A stretch of DNA of 7,450 nt from Candidatus Lindowiibacteriota bacterium (GTDB taxonomy: Bacteria > Lindowbacteria > 2-12-FULL-62-27): the NCBI GenBank assembly GCA_023249255.1, contig JAHFCY010000168.1, positions 1 through 7,450 of the forward strand, read 5' to 3'. Both the position numbers and the translations under genes were made by a program. Under the pieces are notes generated by a model. It was not told where the DNA came from and did no database searches. It saw nothing but the letters and a program-made list of their open reading frames with translations. Shown one piece after another: positions 1-5,469 of this stretch (position 1 is its first letter; every line of letters starts with the position of its first letter).

Positions 1-1
1 G

Positions 2-796
2 CGCTGGCTCAATCAGGATTCGGGCCATCGTGCGTTGGAGTACACGTGGAAACATTTTGCCGCGATCATTCCGTTCACGCACGTAGTTTCCCTGTATGGC
101 CTCTGGCTCGTCGCCGGTTTGGCCGGGATTGTCCTCTGTCTTCGGGATTTTTCGACAGACGGAGTGATTCGATGTCTTGTGACGCAGGCGGCGGTCGTCG
201 GCCTTCTGGCGAACCATCATCTGCTCGTTCAGCATTACGTACAGCCCGCACATTTTTATCGCGGGCACTTGTTTGTTGCGATGGTGATGATTGCGGCGCT
301 GGGCTGGTTGAAAATCCGTGACCGCGTTCCGCCGATTTTGCGGCCCGGCCGCCGCATGGCTCTGGCGACGATGGCGTTTCTGATGCTGGATCAGTCAGCG
401 TATCTGCTGTTTCTTGATATTCGAGCTAATGATCCGCCGGAAACGATCTCTTCGGATCAGGCGGCGGTACTCCGGCATCTCGCAACAATTCATGAACGCC
501 AATTCGTCGCATCGGACGGCGATCTGGGTCTGCTCATCCCGGTTTTTACCAACCACAGGACATTGCTGGGTCATAAGCCGAACACGCCCGCGTATGATCG
601 GGCCTTCGAACTGATGACGCTCTGGGTTCAAACGGGCCGGCCGGATCTATTTGACGATTATCCTGGCATTACTCTTGTGTGTCTTCCCCGCGATGCCCTG
701 ACGGTTCTGTCCCATGACGCGAGATTTCTTGCGGAATGGAAAGCGAATTTTGAAACGCCGGCGTTTGTATTGTACGAAAGAGCGGGTCATTCATGA
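2..796 (+). CDS. Polytopic membrane protein, C-terminal part (5' end outside window)
   Basis: The frame is open to the left edge, so the true start lies upstream; the first internal candidate (TTG at 35) has no convincing ribosome binding site. 264 residues are visible. The first half holds about four hydrophobic segments (around visible residues 27-48, 55-75, 88-104 and 118-138). They are separated by a His-rich loop with several His residues before a Tyr-Arg-Gly-His stretch. The last ~120 residues are soluble-looking and mixed in charge. Multi-TM N-terminal parts with a compact C-terminal domain are typical of GT-C-type glycosyltransferases and YfhO-like membrane proteins. I see no diagnostic motif and this assignment is only a guess. 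The stop codon overlaps the bioA start by four bases (ATGA), so the two are probably translated from one message, although no functional link to biotin is evident. Confidence 0.8.
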   Translation, partial: RWLNQDSGHRALEYTWKHFAAIIPFTHVVSLYGLWLVAGLAGIVLCLRDFSTDGVIRCLVTQAAVVGLLANHHLLVQHYVQPAHFYRGHLFVAMVMIAALGWLKIRDRVPPILRPGRRMALATMAFLMLDQSAYLLFLDIRANDPPETISSDQAAVLRHLATIHERQFVASDGDLGLLIPVFTNHRTLLGHKPNTPAYDRAFELMTLWVQTGRPDLFDDYPGITLVCLPRDALTVLSHDARFLAEWKANFETPAFVLYERAGHS

Positions 797-2124
797 GCCG
801 TCCCGGCCGCTCGTGCGTGTGGTATCCGTTCACGCAGATGTCGGAAACGGCGGCGGCGCCATTTTTGAGCATAGTCAGGGCCAGGGGGAATTATCTCTAT
901 GACGAGCGCGGCCGAAAATATTTTGACGGCGTCTCGTCGCTCTGGTGCAATCTGCATGGCCATGCCATTCCCGAAATTGTCCGTGCGATTTCCCGTCAGG
1001 CCGCAACGCTCGACCATTCGACGCTTCTGGGCCTCACGCATCCGTGGGCGGAGGAACTCGGCCGGCGTCTGGTGTCCATCGCGCCAAAAGGACTTTCCCG
1101 CGTCTTTTATTCCGACAACGGCGCAACGGCAGTGGAAGTGGCGCTCAAGATGGCGTATCAGCATTGGCAGAATCGCGGTGAGCCCCATCGGACGCGGTTC
1201 ATGTCATTCCGGTTGAGTTATCATGGCGACACGATGGGCGCCGTGTCGGTCGGCGGATTGGATATTTTTCACGCGACGTTCAAACCGCTTTTGTTCAAGT
1301 CCGTCAAGGTTGATCCGCCGTATTGTTATCGCTGTCCGCTCAAACTGAAGTTTCCATCGTGCCGGTACAAATGTCTCGAGGCGGTTGAATCGGCGCTCAA
1401 ACGTCACAGCCGCAGGCTGGCCGCGTTTGTCGTGGAGCCGAAAGTGCTTGGCGCCGGAGGCATGATCGTTCAGCCGCCCGGATATCTTGCGCGTCTGGCG
1501 CGCCTCTGCCGAAAGTACAATGTGCCGTTGATCGCGGACGAAGTCGCCACCGGATTTGGCCGGACGGGCCGGATGTTCGCCTGCGAACATGAAAATGTCC
1601 GCCCGGATTTTCTGTGTCTGGCGAAAGGCATTACGGCGGGCATTTTGCCTCTGGCCGCGACGCTGACAACCGAGCGCGTGTACAGCGCATTTTTGGGGCG
1701 ATACGAGGAACTCAAAACGTTTTTCCATGGGCATACATTCACGGGCAATCCGATCGGCTGCGCCGCCGCGCTGGCCAATCTCGATTATTTCAAAGCCCGT
1801 CAGGTACTGAAAACACTGCCCCCGAAAATACGATATTTCCGCGATCGGCTTGAGACACTCCGCGGCGTTTCGCATGTCGGCGATATTCGTCAGGCTGGAT
1901 TGATGGTCGGAATCGAACTGGTCCGGAACGTCTCGAGCCGCGAGCCATATGCGTGGGTGGAAGCCGTCGGCCGAAAAGTCAGCGCGAGGATGCGTGAGGA
2001 CGGCGTTCTGGTCCGGCCGATCGGGAACGTCCTCATTCTGGCGCCGCCGCTGTCGTCGACGCCGGCAGAACTCTCGAGGCTTGTCGCGGCAACCCGGCGC
2101 GGAATTCAGGATGTGCTGGCATAA
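793..2124 (+). CDS. bioA: Adenosylmethionine-8-amino-7-oxononanoate aminotransferase (DAPA aminotransferase)
   Basis: A PLP-dependent class-III (fold-type I) aminotransferase of 443 residues. It uses S-adenosylmethionine as amino donor to convert 7-keto-8-aminopelargonate to 7,8-diaminopelargonate in cytoplasmic biotin synthesis. BioA hallmarks are visible in order: the N-terminal W-Y-P-F-T-Q-M motif (10-16); SLWCNLHGH around Trp51; the YSDNGATAVEVA cofactor region; SYHGDTMG with Tyr143 and Asp146; DEVATGFGRTG with the PLP-binding Asp249 and substrate Arg257; the Schiff-base Lys278 in LAKGITAG; HTFTGNPIGCAAALAN; and Arg408 near the C terminus. These match E. coli BioA Trp52, Tyr144, Asp147, Asp245, Arg253, Lys274 and Arg391 in order and spacing. 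A four-Cys insert (Cys178, 181, 190, 194) is absent from the E. coli enzyme but occurs in some BioA subgroups. The ATG overlaps the upstream stop (ATGA) and lacks a strong ribosome binding site, suggesting translational coupling. No bioB, bioD or bioF is visible. Confidence 0.96.
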   Translation: MSRPGRSCVWYPFTQMSETAAAPFLSIVRARGNYLYDERGRKYFDGVSSLWCNLHGHAIPEIVRAISRQAATLDHSTLLGLTHPWAEELGRRLVSIAPKGLSRVFYSDNGATAVEVALKMAYQHWQNRGEPHRTRFMSFRLSYHGDTMGAVSVGGLDIFHATFKPLLFKSVKVDPPYCYRCPLKLKFPSCRYKCLEAVESALKRHSRRLAAFVVEPKVLGAGGMIVQPPGYLARLARLCRKYNVPLIADEVATGFGRTGRMFACEHENVRPDFLCLAKGITAGILPLAATLTTERVYSAFLGRYEELKTFFHGHTFTGNPIGCAAALANLDYFKARQVLKTLPPKIRYFRDRLETLRGVSHVGDIRQAGLMVGIELVRNVSSREPYAWVEAVGRKVSARMREDGVLVRPIGNVLILAPPLSSTPAELSRLVAATRRGIQDVLA

Positions 2125-2153
2125 TTAAGAATGGCAGTCTGGTTTCGCCGTGG

Positions 2154-2179
2154 TTGAAAAATGCCCGGCCTCGTAATAT
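2154..2179 (+). promoter_or_regulatory. Weak candidate promoter for tRNA-Val
   Basis: A TAATAT -10-like box at 2174-2179 ends 17 bases before the mature tRNA, a sensible leader length. The best -35-like match, TTGAAA at 2154-2159, is only 14 bases away, which is shorter than the usual 16-18. So either the -35 is another weak sequence or the tRNA is also transcribed by read-through from bioA. No terminator hairpin is seen between bioA and the tRNA. Confidence 0.3.
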
Positions 2180-2196
2180 CCTGATTCCGAAATAAC

Positions 2197-2270
2197 GGGC
2201 GCTTAGCTCAGCTGGTTAGAGTACCTCCTTGACATGGAGGGGGTCAGAGGTTCAAGTCCTCTAGCGCCCA
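2197..2270 (+). tRNA. tRNA-Val, anticodon GAC
   Basis: 74 bases fold as a complete cloverleaf. The 7-bp acceptor stem pairs GGGCGCT (2197-2203) with AGCGCCC (2263-2269), followed by discriminator A at 2270. The D arm starts GCTC at 2206. The anticodon stem is CCTCC/GGAGG (2224-2228 with 2236-2240) around loop TTGACAT, giving anticodon GAC at 2231-2233, which reads GUC/GUU valine codons. The T arm AGAGG/CCTCT (2246-2250 with 2258-2262) encloses TTCAAGT. The 3' CCA is not encoded (TGC follows the discriminator), so it must be added by the CCA-adding enzyme. It sits alone between bioA and the regulatory operon. Confidence 0.97.
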
Positions 2271-2341
2271 TGCCGCTTCTTTCCTCCTTCGTTTTTAATC
2301 TCCGGCAATCAACGGAATCCGACGCATCCTGCGGGCTGCTC

Positions 2342-2370
2342 TTGACAAATGTTAGAAATGTTAGTAAGAT
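2342..2370 (+). promoter_or_regulatory. Sigma70-type promoter of the two-component/porin operon
   Basis: A consensus -35 box TTGACA (2342-2347) is separated by exactly 17 bases from a -10-like TAAGAT (2365-2370, four of six matches to TATAAT). The predicted transcription start is near 2377 in an A/T-rich stretch, giving a leader of about 29 bases to the ATG at 2406. The spacer is filled by a tandem direct repeat (separate entry). The promoter rules out an upstream ATG at 2349, which lies inside it. No promoter this good is visible further down, so it probably drives all six downstream genes. Confidence 0.72.
2347..2364 (+). repeat. Perfect tandem 9-bp direct repeat (AAATGTTAG x2) inside the promoter spacer
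   Basis: AAATGTTAG at 2347-2355 is followed immediately by an identical copy at 2356-2364. The pair spans from the last base of the -35 box to the base before the -10 box. The position is where a bound regulator would compete with or reposition RNA polymerase. MerR-like proteins of the BldC type are known to bind direct repeats head-to-tail, and the second gene of this operon encodes an HTH of that general type. That makes autoregulation a reasonable inference. Confidence 0.6.
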
Positions 2371-2395
2371 TCAAAATAGAATATTTGCTGGAAAC

Positions 2396-2401
2396 GGGGG
2401 G
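2396..2401 (+). promoter_or_regulatory. G-rich ribosome binding site deciding the start at 2406
   Basis: A run of six G lies four bases before ATG 2406. It can pair, with an interruption, with the CCUCC of 16S rRNA. Together with the promoter at 2342-2370 it favours this start over the in-frame ATG at 2349. A similar six-G run precedes the TTG start of the FG-GAP gene at 5450. Confidence 0.55.
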
Positions 2402-2405
2402 AACC

Positions 2406-3164
2406 ATGGTTTCGTCGATCGACCGCATTCAGGGTATTCTTGAAGGGCATGAATTGGAAGCGAGCCGCCTTTTGATCGCCGACGATCAGGAGGCCGTTGT
2501 CCGGGTTCTCGTCCGGGTTTTGGAGGACGAGAATTTATCCATTCTGACGGCGCCGGACGGCAACCGCGCTGTCGAATTGATCCGGGTTCACAGTTTCGAC
2601 CTGATCCTCACGGACATCGTCATGCCCGGGGCGTCCGGGATTGCCATTCTGAAAGAGGCCAAGTCTCGAAATCCCGAGACCGAAGTCATCATGATGACGG
2701 GGAACGCCAGCGTAGGAAGCGCCGCCGAGTCTGTGCGCTTGGGCGCTGCGGACTACCTGCTCAAACCATTCGACAACCTGCAGGCGGTGCGCTTTTCCGT
2801 AAAAAGGGCGCTTACCCGCAGAGCGCTGGTTCGGCTGGCCCGGCAGTACAGCTCGGAGATTCAGGAAACCAATCGCAAACTGAAAGCGCAGCGGGACCAA
2901 TACGAAAATCTCGCGGAGATCGTCCATGTCGGATCGTCCCGCGTCGTTCGATTTCTGAACCGGCTGTCGGCCATGCACGGAGATCAATTGCCCGAAGGAC
3001 TGCGGGTCGAACGCGACGCGTTGCGGCAGTCCGAGACGGAGATGATCGAGATCATCGACCAATTTCTTACAGGAGAAACGTCTACAGGAGAACAACCTGC
3101 TGAAAAGTCAGTTCTGCCGAATGCCGCAGATCCTGCAGCAGGCATTTCATTTCCATTCCCATGA
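2406..3164 (+). CDS. Receiver-domain protein with C-terminal DHp-like helical hairpin, no ATPase or DNA-binding domain
   Basis: 252 residues from ATG 2406. An in-frame ATG at 2349 would add 19 residues but lies within the promoter. Residues ~20-125 form a canonical CheY-like receiver: acidic pair Asp26/Asp27, phospho-acceptor Asp70 in LTDIVMPG, Thr98 in MMTGNAS and Lys120 in LLKPF. The sequence is closest in style to NtrC-family receivers. Residues ~130-221 are strongly helical. A long charged helix leads to a segment with His174, then a second helix (LRQSETEMIEIIDQFL, 206-221) resembling the second helix of a HisKA dimerisation domain. No H-box E/D follows His174, and no ATP-binding (N, G1, G2) motifs are present. 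The tail from 222 is low-complexity and rich in Pro and Ala. Family knowledge supports a phosphorylation-controlled adaptor or dimerisation module; phosphotransfer through His174 is speculation. The stop overlaps the next start (ATGA). Confidence 0.88.
   Translation: MVSSIDRIQGILEGHELEASRLLIADDQEAVVRVLVRVLEDENLSILTAPDGNRAVELIRVHSFDLILTDIVMPGASGIAILKEAKSRNPETEVIMMTGNASVGSAAESVRLGAADYLLKPFDNLQAVRFSVKRALTRRALVRLARQYSSEIQETNRKLKAQRDQYENLAEIVHVGSSRVVRFLNRLSAMHGDQLPEGLRVERDALRQSETEMIEIIDQFLTGETSTGEQPAEKSVLPNAADPAAGISFPFP
3068..3092 (+). repeat. Short in-frame direct repeat (TACAGGAGAA x2, period 15)
   Basis: TACAGGAGAA occurs at 3068-3077 and again at 3083-3092, a period of five codons that gives a repeated Thr-Gly-Glu in the disordered tail of the receiver protein. 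Each copy contains a Shine-Dalgarno-like AGGAG, but no start codon stands at a suitable distance, so it is more likely a small local duplication than a regulatory site. Confidence 0.4.
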
Positions 3165-3763
3165 CGGAAGAATCGGATTTACTTTCCACCGGCGACATTT
3201 GCCGCATGTTCAAAGTCAACCGTGTGACGGTGGCGGACTGGGTCAATTCGGGCCGTCTTCCAGCCATTAAAACGCTGGGTGGCCACTCCCGTTTTCATCG
3301 CGAGACGATTCTGGAATTTCTTAGAGCGAATAGTTTGCCGATCCCCCGGGAACTTCAGCCGGAAAGCCCGCTCATTCTCATTGTCGACGATGAACCCTCC
3401 ATATTGAAAACACTGCCCAGGCGCATTCTTGCCCGATACTCATCCGTGCGGGTTGACATCGCGGACAACGGAGTCGACGCGCTTCTCAAAATCGGCCACG
3501 AAATTCCTCAGGCGATGATCCTTGATCTTCTCATGCCGAAAATGGATGGGATGGATGTGATCCACCGCCTGAAATCGGAGCCGACTTATGCAGGCATCAA
3601 AATCCTTGCGATGTCGGGATACGTGAAGGACGAGATGGCGGTTCTCAAAGCTGGCGCCGATGCATTTTTTCAGAAGGGATCCAATCTCAAGGACCTGATC
3701 GATATTCTGCCGGACTATTTGCCGTCGTTGAAGTCGTCGGCAGGAACGGTGACGAGAACATAG
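3161..3763 (+). CDS. Excisionase/MerR-like HTH - receiver fusion response regulator
   Basis: 200 residues. Residues 7-57 form an excisionase-family (HTH_17/BldC-like) winged HTH: STGDICRMF, then VTVADWVNSGRLPAIKTLGGHSRF, with the GGH-R-F wing typical of the family. Residues 70-190 form a receiver domain: Asp76/Asp77, phospho-acceptor Asp122 in LDLLMPKMDG, Ser152 in the switch position and Lys172. All catalytic positions are present, so it should be phosphorylatable. The order is inverted relative to most response regulators, which place the output domain after the receiver. Its likely role is as the phospho-controlled DNA-binding output of the operon, with the promoter direct repeats at 2347-2364 as an obvious candidate target. 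The start overlaps the previous stop by four bases and has no Shine-Dalgarno of its own, so translation is probably coupled. Confidence 0.93.
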   Translation: MTEESDLLSTGDICRMFKVNRVTVADWVNSGRLPAIKTLGGHSRFHRETILEFLRANSLPIPRELQPESPLILIVDDEPSILKTLPRRILARYSSVRVDIADNGVDALLKIGHEIPQAMILDLLMPKMDGMDVIHRLKSEPTYAGIKILAMSGYVKDEMAVLKAGADAFFQKGSNLKDLIDILPDYLPSLKSSAGTVTRT

Positions 3764-3784
3764 CGAAATAAGAGAGGAGTCCCC

Positions 3785-4999
3785 ATGACACCGAAGAGGG
3801 AATGGGGCGCAAGAGGGGTTGGAGGCTTGGTAGAAGCGAAGCACTTTGGGCGGCGGTTCGGTCGATGGACCAACATGGCTCTGTTGGCCATGTGTCTCAT
3901 CGCATTCCCGATCGCCGCGCCGGTGTTCGCCGTCGAACCGGGTGTTCGCATCGGAGGCACGGTGGATTTGACCTATCTTACGACGCGGAGCAAAGACTCC
4001 GCGCCGATTCCCAATCTCGCTGTCGGCCAGTACCTCATCCTGATCGACGGCCGGGTCAGCGACGAGTGGCGCGCATACGGAGAAATCGAGGTTGAAGATA
4101 TTCCTCGCGTCACGGCCGCCGGCGTCAGAGGCAGCGCAGGCGGCGGCGATGTGAAAATCAACCGCGCCTACGTCGAATATAACCGTTCGACGGCAAATAA
4201 TTTTCGATTTGGCCGCTGGACAACACCCTTCGGCATTTGGAAGACGGCCGATTGGAGCATCCTGTCGGAATCGCTTGTCAAACCCATCGAAGTCCAAAAT
4301 TCATACTTTGGCGCCCATCTGCTCGGCGTCGAATATTTTGGAAAACAGTTTGACGTCGCCGGCATGGAGGAGCTTGAACACGTTTTCTTTGCCGACGCCG
4401 GTGCGCGCACGGCCAATAACGGATCGACCACGGATCTTAGCGACGAAAACGGCATCGGCGGAACATTGCAGGGCCGGCGCGGGGAACTGATGCTGGGTGC
4501 AACGTGCGCATTTCAGAACCGCGAGCCAAAGACCAACGTCAAACGAAAGGAACGGATGCTGGGATTTTGGGGCGAATACAAGGGATTTGGCCGCTGGCTC
4601 AATGGTCGGCCGGCCAATTCCGGATTTCTGGATCGGCTGATGCTGCGCTCCGAAGCTTTTTTACTTCGTCGCAAAAATCGCGCTGACGGTACGCGGGAAA
4701 ATGATGCGAACTCGTGGTACGCGGCCGTCAAATATGATTTGTCCGGAAAAACGATGTCCTTTTTGCCGGAAGATCAATATCTCTACTACCGCTATGACCG
4801 CGGCCAGGATGAGAACCGGTCCGGCGTCGACAGCACGAATTTTTCCAAAGACCGTAAAGTTGCAGTCCACACGCTCACCTGGGGCATGGATCCCCATCCG
4901 AACGTCCGGGTAAAGTTGGAATTGAGCCGCCTGAACTTCGATGATCCCAAAATCGATGACTACGTACAGTACGGCGCGTCTATCGGAATCCAGTTTTAA
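3785..4999 (+). CDS. Predicted outer-membrane beta-barrel porin (Porin O/P-like)
   Basis: 404 residues. The ATG is preceded by AGGAG at 3775-3779 with 5-base spacing. The N terminus has an unusually long basic region (~30 residues), then a hydrophobic core (31-48) with probable signal peptidase I cleavage after Ala49 (VFA before VEP). An internal Met31 would give a normal-length signal peptide but lacks a comparable ribosome binding site. The mature part alternates polar and hydrophobic residues with many aromatics and charged loops. It includes FRFGRWTTPFGIW (140-152), a pattern common in phosphate-selective-porin-like and related outer-membrane channels. It ends in a beta-strand with terminal Phe (IGIQF), the classical signal for outer-membrane assembly. 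It probably forms a diffusion channel; the substrate cannot be read from sequence. It lies 21 bp after the HTH-receiver gene and 2 bp before the PBP-like gene. Confidence 0.82.
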   Translation: MTPKREWGARGVGGLVEAKHFGRRFGRWTNMALLAMCLIAFPIAAPVFAVEPGVRIGGTVDLTYLTTRSKDSAPIPNLAVGQYLILIDGRVSDEWRAYGEIEVEDIPRVTAAGVRGSAGGGDVKINRAYVEYNRSTANNFRFGRWTTPFGIWKTADWSILSESLVKPIEVQNSYFGAHLLGVEYFGKQFDVAGMEELEHVFFADAGARTANNGSTTDLSDENGIGGTLQGRRGELMLGATCAFQNREPKTNVKRKERMLGFWGEYKGFGRWLNGRPANSGFLDRLMLRSEAFLLRRKNRADGTRENDANSWYAAVKYDLSGKTMSFLPEDQYLYYRYDRGQDENRSGVDSTNFSKDRKVAVHTLTWGMDPHPNVRVKLELSRLNFDDPKIDDYVQYGASIGIQF

Positions 5000-5001
5000 G
5001 C

Positions 5002-5469
5002 ATGATTCGACAGGCAAGGGTGCAGGCGGGTCCGACGGCGAGTTTGAGCCTGTGGATCGTGGGCGGTTTTTTTTGTCTCATGTGGTATCCGGCGCCCGCA
5101 GTCGCCGATACGATCGCCGTCATTGTCCCTGAACAAAGCCGGATCACGAGCATTCCGAAAGCGACGCTCAAACGGATTTTTCTGGGCATGCAACGCGAAG
5201 TTTCGGGAGAGCGTGTGACGCCAGTCCAGCTACCCATATCGAGCGAAATTCGGAGGGATTTTAATCGCGCGGCGCTGGGCATGTCGGAAAAACAGGTTTC
5301 CAGGTACTGGTTGCGGGAGGCTCTTGCGGGAGGGGCGGCGCAGCCTGCGGTCTTCGAGCCTGATGAGATCGCCAATGTTCTGCAACGGGATACGACTGTC
5401 ATCGGATATTTACCTATAGCCGCCGCCAGAAAAATTCGGGGGGTCAAAATTGTCGCCGAGATTCCTTAG
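5002..5469 (+). CDS. Short PstS-like periplasmic substrate-binding protein
   Basis: 155 residues with a signal peptide: hydrophobic stretch ~15-29, probable cleavage after Ala35 in AVA before DT. The mature part (~120 residues) matches the short PBP-like family often annotated as phosphate ABC transporter substrate-binding protein. It has a beta-strand start (IAVIV), I-P-K-A-T-L-K-R-I-F-L-G, a central VTPVQLP, the DFNRAALGMSEKQVSRYWLREAL helix pair, and a closing VIGYLP. Full PstS proteins are more than twice as long, so this is a reduced form. No pst permease or ATPase gene is nearby, so a sensory or accessory role with the porin and the downstream sensor is more likely than transport; that is inference. 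The ATG is two bases after the porin stop and has no clear ribosome binding site, suggesting coupling. Confidence 0.82.
   Translation: MIRQARVQAGPTASLSLWIVGGFFCLMWYPAPAVADTIAVIVPEQSRITSIPKATLKRIFLGMQREVSGERVTPVQLPISSEIRRDFNRAALGMSEKQVSRYWLREALAGGAAQPAVFEPDEIANVLQRDTTVIGYLPIAAARKIRGVKIVAEIP
5438..5443 (+). promoter_or_regulatory. G-rich ribosome binding site for the TTG start at 5450
   Basis: Six consecutive G lie six bases before TTG 5450, inside the end of the PBP-like gene. This supports the TTG, which also places a signal peptide directly at the N terminus of the FG-GAP protein. It mirrors the six-G run before ATG 2406. Confidence 0.5.

Noticed and set aside
1204-1875. Long reverse-strand open frame across bioA
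   Set aside because: It lies entirely antisense to a strongly conserved enzyme gene, and its translation shows no domain; it is a mirror of the coding strand's codon bias.
2197-2270. tRNA-Val as an attachment site for an integrated element covering the downstream operon
   Set aside because: No integrase gene is seen and no second copy of the tRNA 3' end appears within the window; the downstream genes look like ordinary chromosomal signalling genes.
2271-2341. Rho-independent terminator after the tRNA
   Set aside because: A short T run is present near 2291-2296, but I find no stable GC-rich stem directly before it.
3068-3164. Frameshift that removed an ATPase or output domain from the first receiver protein
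   Set aside because: The alternative frame upstream of 3161 meets a stop at 3101 and encodes nothing recognisable, and the ATGA junction with the next gene is clean.
3440-4297. 285-codon reverse-strand open frame across the HTH-receiver and porin genes
   Set aside because: It spans the end of one confirmed gene and the start of another, and its composition is Arg/His/Cys-rich without a recognisable fold.
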